The position numbers and the translations under genes are program-made. From assembly GCA_964549375.1 (NCBI GenBank), contig CAZJWF010000004.1:1-64000 (forward strand): a stretch of 64,000 nucleotides of DNA, written 5' to 3'. Below, in pieces: positions 1 through 7,713 of this stretch. Position 1 is the stretch's first letter. Each line of letters begins with the position of its first letter. A model generated the notes under the pieces. That model ran no database searches. It was not told the DNA's origin and saw nothing but the letters and a program-made list of their open reading frames with translations. The stretch comes from JAHDDY01 sp964549375 (GTDB lineage: Bacteria; Pseudomonadota; Alphaproteobacteria; Rhodobacterales; Rhodobacteraceae).

Positions 1-468
1 ATAGATTGAAAACTGCACAGTCAGATAGTGCGAGCGTCGTCCAGTGTCGTGCTTATCCATCAGCGGGATGTGGATTTGCGTATTGGCGGGGCCGCGTGTG
101 TTGGTGAACCCAAGGTAGCTTTTTGCTCCGACAGCCTCGCGATAATAGTTCCCAAATTGCAGAGTATGGATCAGCGCTGACGCGTGCTCAATCTCACAAT
201 CCGTCCCAGAAATGCAGGCTTTTCCGTAAGCTTCAATCGCATCTCCTGAACCAGCCAACGCAATCAATCGCTCGGTTAGCATCTTCCCCAAAGGCGGTGC
301 CATTCGGCGGATTTCTGGCTGTAAGTCTTCAACATGCCCTCGCCCCGCCCAAGGATTTCGTACCACGGCGGCGACCCCAATCATCCGTAAAACTGGATCA
401 GCAGCCCGCTCGCCCTCGCGGTGAACATCTTCGTCGAATGTCACGACTTTGCGGAGTTCAGGAAGCAT
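1..468 (-). CDS. DUF1185 (amino acid synthesis family) protein, 3' end cut by window
   Basis: The 156 visible codons belong to the small PF06684 family, named 'amino acid synthesis' but without an established reaction. Recognised by the overall pattern, including FDEDVHREG near the start and the stretch PWAGR...LQPEIRRMAPPLG. The C-terminus (about 30-40 residues) lies outside the window. The ATG at 468 has a GAGG ribosome site about 10 nt upstream and follows the flavin reductase fusion gene by only 14 nt, so it is the last visible gene of the RidA-hydrolase-reductase operon. In this setting a role in processing the ring-opened product of the monooxygenase is an inference. Family assignment is fairly sure; function is not known. 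Confidence 0.75.
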   Translation of the reverse strand, partial: MLPELRKVVTFDEDVHREGERAADPVLRMIGVAAVVRNPWAGRGHVEDLQPEIRRMAPPLGKMLTERLIALAGSGDAIEAYGKACISGTDCEIEHASALIHTLQFGNYYREAVGAKSYLGFTNTRGPANTQIHIPLMDKHDTGRRSHYLTVQFSIY

Positions 469-482
469 AAGTTTATCCTCGT

Positions 483-2000
483 CTAAAATTTGGATGGTTC
501 GCGTGCGGCGACGCGATGGACCGTGCCGCGTGTTTCATCGCCGTGATAGATGCCAAAGCTGCCATGCTTGAATTCGTCGGCGAAGCGTTCGAGCATACTA
601 CGTTCCGGCGCGCTACGGATGCGAGAGAGCGGTAATGCGTCGATTGCAACATAGCGGTGCCCTTGCGGCGGAACCCCGGTTGCTGTGCCGTGATAGACAA
701 TGGTGTGAACGCCCGTGCTGCTGTTGCGATAAATCGCATAGAGGAAATCTGGCTCCACCGTCAGACCCACAACCCGAAACCTTGTTTTCAGAGTGTCGAT
801 GCTGGGGGTGGGTCCCGGCGCTTTCGGGACTTCCAGTCCGCCGTCTTTCGACATGGCGAGTAATATGCGCCCCTCGTCTTCGATCAGAGCTCCGATTTCA
901 ATGTCGGTTCCGTGCGAGGCCGCATCAATCAACTCTTGCTCCAGACCGACAGAAAAGTAATTCCCGCGCAGATAACCAAGCGGCTGTCCGGCGCGGCTGG
1001 CAAGATCAACGACGCGCCCAATCAGAATCGAATGATCCCCGGCTTCGACGACCTTTTCACGGGCACAGACGAAACTGGCTAACCCTTCATCAAAGATGGG
1101 CATATCCGCGACACCGGGGCGCCAGTTTGATTCAGCGAACTTGTCCGTTGATTGCGAGGCAAAAAGGTTTGACAGCGCCTTTTGCTCCTCGCTGAGAATA
1201 TTCACCGCAAAGTGCGGTGCGCTTGCAAAGACCGAACAGGAATGCGCCCGCTTGTCGATACACACCAGCAAAAGCGGTGGGTCGAGCGATACCGATGTAA
1301 ACGAGTTCGCGGTAAAGCCGCGCGGCGTGCCATCTTCCTGGCGTGTGGTGACAATCGTCACACCGGTCGCAAAACATCCGAACCCGTCGCGCATGGCACG
1401 CTTTTCAACATCTGACAGCGATGCTCGCGGCATTTCGGCCAGATAAGCTTCGGTGTGTTCACCGAATTTTGGGGCGGGGTGTGCGGCAGGCATTGGTGTC
1501 GCCGAAAACTGCACAGGATTGTCGGTGGCAGACATCGCAAGAGTGATCTGCTGCCCGCGCCCGCTCGCCTCCGCGTCTCGTAGGCTGGCGATAATCCCAA
1601 ATGCCATCGCCGCACCCGCTGCCTGAATCTGAGTTTGATCCGAGGGGGTGTCGGCATCGCTGAGAGCGGCATAGATCAGCGCGGGATTGCCTTCGGCGAG
1701 TGCCTCATACGACAGCCCAAGACGATCTATTGCGCCGGGTTCGCCATCATCCACCATCACAGCGGCGGTCGTGGCCAGCGCTCGCATGGCCGATCTGCCC
1801 AAATCAGTTTCAAGGTCGAGCGCGACGCTCTTTTTGTTACGATCTAGCCGTATGTCATGGGTTTGGTCCGGTTCGGCGCCAATCTTGATGACTTCTGCTC
1901 CATGATCCGCGAGCAACATCGTGCCATAGGCGCTCGCGCGTGAACGGGTCAGGTCCAGTACGCGAGTGCCATGCAAAACCCCGCGCGCTACATCATCCAT
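483..2000 (-). CDS. Shrunken CoA-transferase-like domain fused to flavin reductase
   Basis: A 505-residue fusion. Residues about 10-190 follow family III CoA-transferases (RVLDLTRSRASAYGTMLLAD, LDRNKKSVALDLET, RLGLSYEALAEGNPALIY), but the central part with the catalytic aspartate and GPP region is missing, so transferase activity is unlikely. Residues about 200-360 form an FMN-binding split-barrel flavin reductase (MRDGFGCFATGVTIVTT, GFTANSFTSVSLDPPLLLVC, NYFSVG), as in RutF/HpaC. Residues 370-505 are an extra C-terminal domain I do not recognise. It presumably supplies reduced FMN to the divergent monooxygenase. Its ATG overlaps the hydrolase stop by 8 nt, indicating translational coupling. 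The reductase call is firm; the purpose of the N-terminal domain is unknown. Confidence 0.82.
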   Translation of the reverse strand: MDDVARGVLHGTRVLDLTRSRASAYGTMLLADHGAEVIKIGAEPDQTHDIRLDRNKKSVALDLETDLGRSAMRALATTAAVMVDDGEPGAIDRLGLSYEALAEGNPALIYAALSDADTPSDQTQIQAAGAAMAFGIIASLRDAEASGRGQQITLAMSATDNPVQFSATPMPAAHPAPKFGEHTEAYLAEMPRASLSDVEKRAMRDGFGCFATGVTIVTTRQEDGTPRGFTANSFTSVSLDPPLLLVCIDKRAHSCSVFASAPHFAVNILSEEQKALSNLFASQSTDKFAESNWRPGVADMPIFDEGLASFVCAREKVVEAGDHSILIGRVVDLASRAGQPLGYLRGNYFSVGLEQELIDAASHGTDIEIGALIEDEGRILLAMSKDGGLEVPKAPGPTPSIDTLKTRFRVVGLTVEPDFLYAIYRNSSTGVHTIVYHGTATGVPPQGHRYVAIDALPLSRIRSAPERSMLERFADEFKHGSFGIYHGDETRGTVHRVAAREPSKF

Positions 2001-2799
2001 AAACGCGGTCCACCGCCCGATTGAAAAAGGCGCGCAGCGGCCCGTTCAATGCATCAGGATCCTCGGCCAATGCCATATGGCGCAGCCCCGTTAAGATCAA
2101 AGCTTCGGCCCCCTCAATCTCGGCGGCGATAGCGTGGGTCATATCCGGCCCATTTCCAAAATCTTCGTCTCCTGTCACCACCAGTGCAGGACAAGAAATC
2201 GCTGGACTGGGCGCAACAAGTTCTTCAACCCCTTCGGCCAAAACGCGATAATTCGTGTGATAAATCGCCTGATCGTTCGCCATCACCCAACCGCGCACAC
2301 GTTCCATCATCGCGGGGTTTTCTGGGCGATAGCTGTCCGTGAACCAGCGTTCTAATGCCGCCTCGACTGTTGCGGATGGTCCCTCGGTCTTCGCTTGCTC
2401 AACGCGCTTTAATATTGCCGCTTGCGCCTCAGGTGACCGCCGATGCGGAGAATGCAAAATCGCGAGCGCTTGGGCGCGCTTAGGAGTGTCTTGGGCAAAT
2501 CGCCGTGCAATCATCCCACCGAGCGAAAACCCTGCAATGGCAGCGCGTTTGGTCCCCAACTGATCGAGCAGCCCGGCGAGCTGCTGGGAAAACAGCGACA
2601 ACGAGGGCGTCTCCGGCGGCGCCGCGCTTTGCCCATGTCCATAGAGATCATACGTGATCACACGATACCGGTCCATCAGGGCCGGGATGGTCCATTCCCA
2701 GCATTCGCGATTCAATCCCAACCCATGAATTAGAACAATCGGCGGGCCGTCTTCCGGACCAGTCGTCCAATATGCAGTTCCATCTGGTGCGCACAGCAC
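1993..2799 (-). CDS. Alpha/beta hydrolase, RutD-like
   Basis: A cytosolic alpha/beta-fold hydrolase of 268 residues. The sequence shows the oxyanion region IVLIHGLGLN, the nucleophile elbow GFSLGG (Ser), the acid in VVTGDEDFGNG, and the catalytic His in LRHMA, so the triad is complete. The start is a GTG at 2799, three bases after the RidA stop, with GAGGG upstream. Its place between RidA and a flavin reductase parallels RutD between RutC and RutF in pyrimidine catabolism, where RutD helps hydrolyse an aminoacrylate-type intermediate. The true substrate is not known. Family sure, pathway inferred. Confidence 0.85.
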   Translation of the reverse strand: MLCAPDGTAYWTTGPEDGPPIVLIHGLGLNRECWEWTIPALMDRYRVITYDLYGHGQSAAPPETPSLSLFSQQLAGLLDQLGTKRAAIAGFSLGGMIARRFAQDTPKRAQALAILHSPHRRSPEAQAAILKRVEQAKTEGPSATVEAALERWFTDSYRPENPAMMERVRGWVMANDQAIYHTNYRVLAEGVEELVAPSPAISCPALVVTGDEDFGNGPDMTHAIAAEIEGAEALILTGLRHMALAEDPDALNGPLRAFFNRAVDRVYG

Positions 2800-2802
2800 G
2801 TC

Positions 2803-3198
2803 TCAGCCCTCAACCGGGCGATAGGCGACGACTTCAACCTCGACCCGGCAATCGACAAGCAGGTCATTCACCACAGCAGAGCGTGCGGGTGGGTCGGTTG
2901 GGAAATACTCGCCATAAACCGCGTTAAAGCCGGGAAACTCCGCACGATCGACGAGCCATACCATCGCCTTCACCACGTCATCCCGTGTACACCCCGCCTC
3001 CGCGAGTGTGGCGGTGATGTCGTCCAGAACCGCCCGCGTTTGATCCTCGATAGATCCATCGGTCATCGGAGCGCCGTCTTTCATTGGGATCTGACCCGTC
3101 AGGAAAACGAAGTCCCCAGCACGAATTGCCTTGGACAGTGACAGAACCCGCCCGCCAATCTCAATTGGGTCGCCAATGACTGTTTTACGCTTGTTCAT
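2803..3198 (-). CDS. RidA/YjgF family enamine/imine deaminase, RutC-like
   Basis: A 131-residue single-domain RidA protein. These trimeric enzymes hydrolyse reactive enamines or imines to ketones and ammonia. Typical features are FLTGQIPMKDG, the central AGCTRDDVVKAMVWLVD and the substrate-binding arginine in PPARSAVVN; the protein ends in VEVEVVAYRP, the usual family C-terminus. It is first in the minus-strand operon and is divergent from the monooxygenase gene across 216 bp. By analogy with RutC it would clear an imine or aminoacrylate released after flavin-dependent ring opening; that is inference. Confidence 0.88.
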   Translation of the reverse strand: MNKRKTVIGDPIEIGGRVLSLSKAIRAGDFVFLTGQIPMKDGAPMTDGSIEDQTRAVLDDITATLAEAGCTRDDVVKAMVWLVDRAEFPGFNAVYGEYFPTDPPARSAVVNDLLVDCRVEVEVVAYRPVEG

Positions 3199-3260
3199 GA
3201 TCGATCTCCCCGTGCCGCATACACCGTGCCTCGAATAAGATCGAATAATTTGCGAATTTT

Positions 3261-3275
3261 CGACATTGAATGTCG
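3261..3275. promoter_or_regulatory. Palindrome in divergent RidA/monooxygenase promoter region
   Basis: CGACAT-TGA-ATGTCG is a perfect 6-bp inverted repeat with a 3-bp centre, sitting in the middle of the 216-bp region between the two divergent transcription units. An outer pair GAATAA (3243) / TTATTC (3277) is roughly symmetrical around it. This is the size and position expected of an operator for a dimeric regulator controlling both directions; no such regulator gene is visible nearby, though one could lie beyond position 1. Confidence 0.4.
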
Positions 3276-3414
3276 TTTATTCTACGATTTCTCATGAACT
3301 TTGAGACACAGTAGCACAAATGGCAGGGCGGAGTCTTGGGGCGGCCATGCTCTAACAGCGATGATATGCGACCTCGGGCAAACGAGGCCGTCCAACCCGA
3401 AAGAGAGTAGGGAC

Positions 3415-4449
3415 ATGAAATTCCAGCTCGCCGTCAATCTCGAACGCCTTGATGACAGTATCGACATGCCCACGGTCGCCAAGCATACGCTTGAGATGGT
3501 GCAGATGGCAGAGCAGGGCGGATTCGACATTGTGTGGGCCGCCGAGCACCACGGATTGGAAATGACCATCGCCCCGAACCCGTTCTCGATCCTCGCTTGG
3601 TGGGCGGGTGAAACGGATCGCATCCGGATGGGCCCCGCGGTCGTCAATGCCGCCTACTGGCACCCGATCAAGTTGGCGGGTGAGGCGGCTTTCTTTGATT
3701 TGATCAGCGGTGGACGGCTAGAATTCGGTATTGGTTCAGGCGCCTATCAGCGAGAGTTTGACCGGATGGCACCGGGCGTCAAACAAACGGACGGTTGGCG
3801 GTACATGCAGGAAATGCTGCCCGCGCTTCAAGCGCTGTGGCAGGGTGACTATGAACATGACGGCGAATTCTGGCAATTCCCAACCTCGACCTCTGTTCCA
3901 AAACCCGTGCAAAAAGACGTGCCGATCTGGGTCGCGGCACGTTCGCCGATCACTTATGACTATGCAGTGCAATCAAAGGCCAATGTAATGTGCTGGCCTT
4001 TCACCCGCCCCCATGCGGAGGCAGAGCTTTACAAAAGCCACCTTGAAGCTTCGATTGAGAAATTTGGTGGTGATTTTCGGCCCATCTTTGCTCTGATGCG
4101 CCACACCGCGCTTTATGAAAACGACGCAGGACGTCAGCAAGCCATTGACGCGATCCGCCGTGTCCTTGGCCAATTCGAAAATCTGTATCGCAATCTCGGC
4201 GATGTTCAGAACGGCTTTCCGAAAGAAATTCCGCTGGAGGAATTGGAGGGCCGCGAACAATACGACCCGACCATGCTGGAAGAAAATCTAATGTTCGGCT
4301 CGCCAGATACGGTGATTGAAAAGCTGCGTATATACGAACGCCTCGGCGTTGATGAGTATATCTACTACGCCAGCATGGGCCTCGATATGGCCGCGCAGAA
4401 ACGTTCATTGAAGCTATTTTGCGATGAAGTCATCCCTGCGTTTCAATGA
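3415..4449 (+). CDS. Luciferase-like (LLM) flavin-dependent monooxygenase, RutA-like role
   Basis: A 344-residue bacterial-luciferase-fold oxidoreductase that uses FMNH2 from a separate reductase. Recognisable parts are VWAAEHHG (typical EHH), the TDRIRMGPAVVN strand, LISGGRLEFGIGSGAYQREF and the C-terminal FGSPDTVIEKLRIYERLGVDEYIYY. The start at 3415 is chosen for the AGTAGGG ribosome site; an upstream in-frame ATG at 3301 adds sequence unlike the family. It is transcribed away from the RidA-hydrolase-reductase-DUF1185 operon. Together they resemble rutA-rutC-rutD-rutF, in which the monooxygenase opens a ring, but this protein is not obviously RutA itself and the substrate is unknown. Confidence 0.85.
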   Translation: MKFQLAVNLERLDDSIDMPTVAKHTLEMVQMAEQGGFDIVWAAEHHGLEMTIAPNPFSILAWWAGETDRIRMGPAVVNAAYWHPIKLAGEAAFFDLISGGRLEFGIGSGAYQREFDRMAPGVKQTDGWRYMQEMLPALQALWQGDYEHDGEFWQFPTSTSVPKPVQKDVPIWVAARSPITYDYAVQSKANVMCWPFTRPHAEAELYKSHLEASIEKFGGDFRPIFALMRHTALYENDAGRQQAIDAIRRVLGQFENLYRNLGDVQNGFPKEIPLEELEGREQYDPTMLEENLMFGSPDTVIEKLRIYERLGVDEYIYYASMGLDMAAQKRSLKLFCDEVIPAFQ

Positions 4450-4490
4450 AGGCAAAAGCAGTTAACTGATCCCCATCGGTGCGGGAGATA

Positions 4491-4518
4491 AAAGAGCGCC
4501 TTAGTGCAGGCGCTCTTT
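4491..4518 (+). terminator. Hairpin after the monooxygenase gene
   Basis: AAAGAGCGCC and GGCGCTCTTT form a perfect 10-bp stem with an 8-base loop, 41 nt after the monooxygenase stop. The T run is short, but the stem is A-rich at one foot and T-rich at the other, so it may stop transcription from both sides; HU also ends toward it. Confidence 0.6.
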
Positions 4519-4564
4519 GAGATCTCTTGAAGCCCTCTTCGGACCATTTTTGTAGCCGTCAAAA

Positions 4565-4849
4565 TTACTTTTTCACGCCGTTGACGTAATCCTTGAGCGT
4601 CTTACCCGCCTTAAAGCGCGGCGTGTTCGACGCCTTGATCTTGATCGCTTCGCCAGTCGCAGGGTTGCGGCCCTTACGCGCTTTTGAACGGGTAACGGAG
4701 AATGTGCCAAAGCCCGTCACGCGAACATCTTGTTTTTTCTTCAGCGATTTTTGGACGACGGCAATCATCGCATTCAGTGCGGCCTCGGAGTCTCTTCCGG
4801 TCAAGCCGCTCTCTTTCGCGATGGCCTCTACGAGTTCTGTCTTGTTCAT
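4565..4849 (-). CDS. hupB: HU family DNA-binding protein, beta type
   Basis: A 94-residue histone-like protein, the usual HU length. It begins MNKTELVEAIAKESGL and contains VRVTGFGTFSV and the DNA-binding arm KARKGRNPATGEAIKI with the conserved RNPxTG, followed by FKAGKTLKDYVN. HU dimers bend and compact DNA and help replication and transcription. A GAGGGA ribosome site lies 7 nt before the ATG and a good sigma70 promoter lies about 100 bp upstream. Gene-symbol choice follows the usual alphaproteobacterial naming; other hup paralogues may exist elsewhere. Confidence 0.93.
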   Translation of the reverse strand: MNKTELVEAIAKESGLTGRDSEAALNAMIAVVQKSLKKKQDVRVTGFGTFSVTRSKARKGRNPATGEAIKIKASNTPRFKAGKTLKDYVNGVKK

Positions 4850-4957
4850 GTCTCAATCCCTCAATGTCATTTATGGCATTGTCGTAAGCGAGGTTGAGTC
4901 CCGCCGTCTAGCCCTTTTTCCTTACGACGTAGCGTTTACCGGGTAAAAAGTGCTAAA

Positions 4958-4986
4958 ATTATCCGGTACGACTTGATAATTGCCAA
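4958..4986 (-). promoter_or_regulatory. Sigma70-type promoter of hupB
   Basis: On the minus strand TTGGCA (4986-4981) and GATAAT (4963-4958) are separated by exactly 17 bp, close to the vegetative consensus. Transcription would start near 4951, giving a leader of about 100 nt before the hupB ATG. The remaining stretch from about 5000 to 5337 contains no gene I can support. Confidence 0.6.
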
Positions 4987-5337
4987 TGAAAATCAATTAA
5001 AGCGGTATAGAGGAAATCCGTATGCTGCTTTTAGTAGCCGCGATGAAAGTATTCGTTGAAAATTCTCATGCGACAATTTGGCAAGTCATCCCCAGCCCCG
5101 ATCGCTATCCCATCGTATTGGGCGAAACAGCGTCAGGTCAGAGAGAACGGAGCAAAAATGTGATGATGCCGTTTAGCTTGCTCATCGCCAAGCAGGTGCA
5201 TAAAACAGCGTGATCCACAACGCGATGCTTGGTCATTTATTATGATGAGCTTGGTGTGGAAGTTTGCGGACGGGCATTGTCGTGGAGTTTTGGATCGTCA
5301 AACACCGGGCGCTGGCATTAGCGCGATACAAACAAAA

Positions 5338-5364
5338 ACAGCCCGGATCGATGATCCGGGCTGT
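5338..5364 (-). terminator. Rho-independent terminator of the PEP-CTERM gene
   Basis: A perfect 12-bp stem with a GAT loop, followed on the minus strand by TTTTTGTTT. It lies 25 nt after the stop of the minus-strand PEP-CTERM gene. Confidence 0.85.
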
Positions 5365-5389
5365 GACTGCCGCCATTTGATAATTTAGC

Positions 5390-6214
5390 TTAGGCTTTCT
5401 TGAAGTATTTCCGGCCAACACAAGCAAGGCCGACCAGGATCAGCGCAAGACCACCCGGTGCTGGAACTGATCCACCACCCGTCGATGAGCCACCGCCCGT
5501 CGATGAACCGCCGGATCCACCGGTTGTCGTGCCTCCGTTGACGCCCGAGTTCGCTGCGAACTCGGTTCCTTCTTGGCACCAGTAGTGCCCGCTGTTACGC
5601 GAACAAACGCGGTCTCTGTCGCGGTGACGCGTGGTGTCGTTTCCGCGATCAAGGAATATTTGCGAATTGAAAGCATAGTCGGTGATCGAACCGTCAGCGC
5701 CATAGGTAAAGTCTGTACCCGCTGTCTGGTGGAACCAGATGCCAGCTTCTGGGCCGAGTTGAACGCCATCAAAGTCCGGACCAAGTGCGCCGTTCAGCTC
5801 TGATACGTCGAGGCTGAATTCGGTCAATTCGTAACCGTAGCGGGCATGAGTGCCACCATCGCTAAATACGTTTTCATACGTGCCGAGCAATGTGCCAGTG
5901 TTATAGCTATCGGGAGTGTTCTGGCCATCGTAGGAGTAGGCGGTGATACGGTTGTTTTCAAGGTCACCGTAAAGGATGGCATGGTTGCCGTCGGTTCTGT
6001 TTGGATTGGCACCATCGGTAACCACCAGCCAAAAACCATCTTGTCCTTGGTCGGAACGAAACTTCATTGAGTACGTTTCATTCTGACTGTCATAGGCGTT
6101 CCAAACACCTTCTTGGTGATAGTCGATTACAAAGACCGACGCTTGTGCTGGAATACTGGCGCTCATTGCTGCCGCAGCTGTTACCGCTGCTAAGAGTTTG
6201 TTAGCCAATTTCAT
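5390..6214 (-). CDS. PEP-CTERM-type (VPAPGG) secreted protein, copy 1
   Basis: A 274-residue exported protein. Residues 1-26 are a signal peptide ending PAQAS. Residues 27-195 form a globular domain rich in aromatic residues (IDYHQEGVWNAYDS, GFWLVVTDG, ILYGDLENNRITAYSYDG, GIWFHQTAG). A short Cys-containing segment and a Gly/Ser/Thr linker with GGGSS repeats follow. The C-terminus VPAPGG, a hydrophobic helix and RKYFKKA is a PEP-CTERM sorting signal read by exosortases. A close paralogue is at 55638-56465. It lies just downstream of the exopolysaccharide polymerase gene but has its own AT-rich upstream region (6215-6438) without a sigma54-like promoter. The role, perhaps an adhesin or matrix protein, is not known. 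Confidence 0.8.
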   Translation of the reverse strand: MKLANKLLAAVTAAAAMSASIPAQASVFVIDYHQEGVWNAYDSQNETYSMKFRSDQGQDGFWLVVTDGANPNRTDGNHAILYGDLENNRITAYSYDGQNTPDSYNTGTLLGTYENVFSDGGTHARYGYELTEFSLDVSELNGALGPDFDGVQLGPEAGIWFHQTAGTDFTYGADGSITDYAFNSQIFLDRGNDTTRHRDRDRVCSRNSGHYWCQEGTEFAANSGVNGGTTTGGSGGSSTGGGSSTGGGSVPAPGGLALILVGLACVGRKYFKKA

Positions 6215-6438
6215 CGTGTGTACCTCAATAAAGTTTTATTTTGACGCCTAGGATCATTGGCAAATAATATCTCGTATGCCTTGACAAAGGGTTTGGATAA
6301 TAACGTAAAAAAAATTAATTGTACGGATTTTGCGTGAGAAATATTTTTATTTATAAATAAATAGTAAAATTAATTTTTAACTATATCATCATGATAGTAT
6401 TTTAATTTTGTATTAGATATTATTGCCGATATTTACAT

Positions 6439-7713
6439 TTAATACCCAACGATATTTGTACGACTTTGATCTATTGCCCGCTGTGCGATGCTGCCGATAA
6501 TCACGAAAGCGGGCCAGAGGATGTAGATCTGTACCTCCATATTCTCACCGAAGGAGAACAGCAGCAGCGCGAGGATCAGACCGAGGCCGAGCCGCGCTTC
6601 TTTTCGACCAATGGTCAGCTTCATCATTGATAGCAATGTCCAGAGCATCGGTATGGCAAAGAGCGCAGCACCCACCGCGCCTTTCACGAATAACAACCCA
6701 AACCACGTATGATGTGTACCAATCAGCATGTATTCGGTGACATGTGCGCCGGGCTCCACGGTAGCATGTCCGAACCAAGGGGCTTCCGTCCACCACCGCT
6801 CGCTGGCGATACTTTGCAGGGCGTCGCGGACGCGTGTCGAGTCAGCGCGCGCGGCTCTGAAGGCGTCTTTGGCGTCAATTAAGCCAGTTACAACCCGGTC
6901 GCCGAAAACTGACATGGCCGCCGCGATGCCGCCCAGGGCGAACCACGCCCAGCTTTTGGCAATGAGGGGCAGCAAGCGCGGCGAGGCGGTACAGATCACA
7001 AGCCCCATCAAACCCATGCGAGACTTCGTCATCAGGACGAACGCTGTGCCGCCAATCACACCGCAGCGTCGCCAAAACTTGTTTCGCTCCTCTAAAGCAC
7101 AAACCACCATCATCACACCAACCAGCGCAGCGAATGGGGACCACGGCGTATAAAACTGCCAACGGGAGGCCCCGTTTGAGGGATCAATCGTATAAAGGTA
7201 GACGGAAAAATATTCTGGCCCCGGCCCGCCCACAGCGCGAAATGGCGATGTGAACAGCTTCTCTGGCAAGCCAATCTTAGGCGCGAGAATGAAGAGGGGC
7301 AGCAGGATCAACGTGTGTAAACCAAGGATGCATTGCCCACGGCACATGATCTCTGGCCGGATGCGAAAGACGGCTCCGATAAACACAAAGATAAAAAACA
7401 ACGCCCAGCCCTTGGCCCACCCAATGCTCGATTTGATCGTCGGTCCAGCGCCGATGTCATAGTTGAAATGCCCAATCCATAGAACGATCAACATACCGAG
7501 CATCGACACAAACCAGACCGTGAAAATCGGCGCGGGACGCACGGCCTCCCATTCCGGGCGCATGATCGGCGAGAGGAATAACGCCACAACCGCCAGACCC
7601 GCCACACTCCAACCAAGGACTGGCCCGACGACATAAAGCGCGCCAATTCCGTAGAAAACCCATGTCAACGCGAGGGTGCGATACAAAATACGCTCAGGCG
7701 GAGTCACGACCAT
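6439..7713 (-). CDS. Exopolysaccharide polymerase / O-antigen ligase family (Wzy-like)
   Basis: A polytopic inner-membrane protein with about ten to eleven hydrophobic helices and a long periplasmic loop between SERWWTEAPWFGHAT and GTHHTWFGLLFVKG, which matches the O-antigen ligase/Wzy pattern (conserved His before the last helices). It would join repeat units on the periplasmic side. It is the third gene of the VanZ-Wza / Wzz / Wzy operon, overlapping the Wzz gene. The start is uncertain: ATGs at 7713, 7725 and 7746 are in frame and none has an ideally spaced ribosome site; longer readings add non-hydrophobic sequence unlike the family. Polymerase versus ligase cannot be settled from sequence. 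Confidence 0.75.
   Translation of the reverse strand: MVVTPPERILYRTLALTWVFYGIGALYVVGPVLGWSVAGLAVVALFLSPIMRPEWEAVRPAPIFTVWFVSMLGMLIVLWIGHFNYDIGAGPTIKSSIGWAKGWALFFIFVFIGAVFRIRPEIMCRGQCILGLHTLILLPLFILAPKIGLPEKLFTSPFRAVGGPGPEYFSVYLYTIDPSNGASRWQFYTPWSPFAALVGVMMVVCALEERNKFWRRCGVIGGTAFVLMTKSRMGLMGLVICTASPRLLPLIAKSWAWFALGGIAAAMSVFGDRVVTGLIDAKDAFRAARADSTRVRDALQSIASERWWTEAPWFGHATVEPGAHVTEYMLIGTHHTWFGLLFVKGAVGAALFAIPMLWTLLSMMKLTIGRKEARLGLGLILALLLFSFGENMEVQIYILWPAFVIIGSIAQRAIDQSRTNIVGY

Noticed and set aside
5022..5213. 63-codon plus-strand frame upstream of hupB
   Set aside because: No good ribosome site, no recognisable features, and it begins close to the hupB promoter; treated as chance.
5462..5515. 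Short tandem repeats resembling a minisatellite
   Set aside because: They encode the Gly/Ser linker before the sorting tail of the PEP-CTERM protein and are explained by that.
6215..6438. AT-rich gap searched for regulator boxes of PEP-CTERM copy 1
   Set aside because: No TTGC-N5-GCAA repeats and no GG-N10-GC pair of RpoN type; nothing else recognisable beyond AT-richness.
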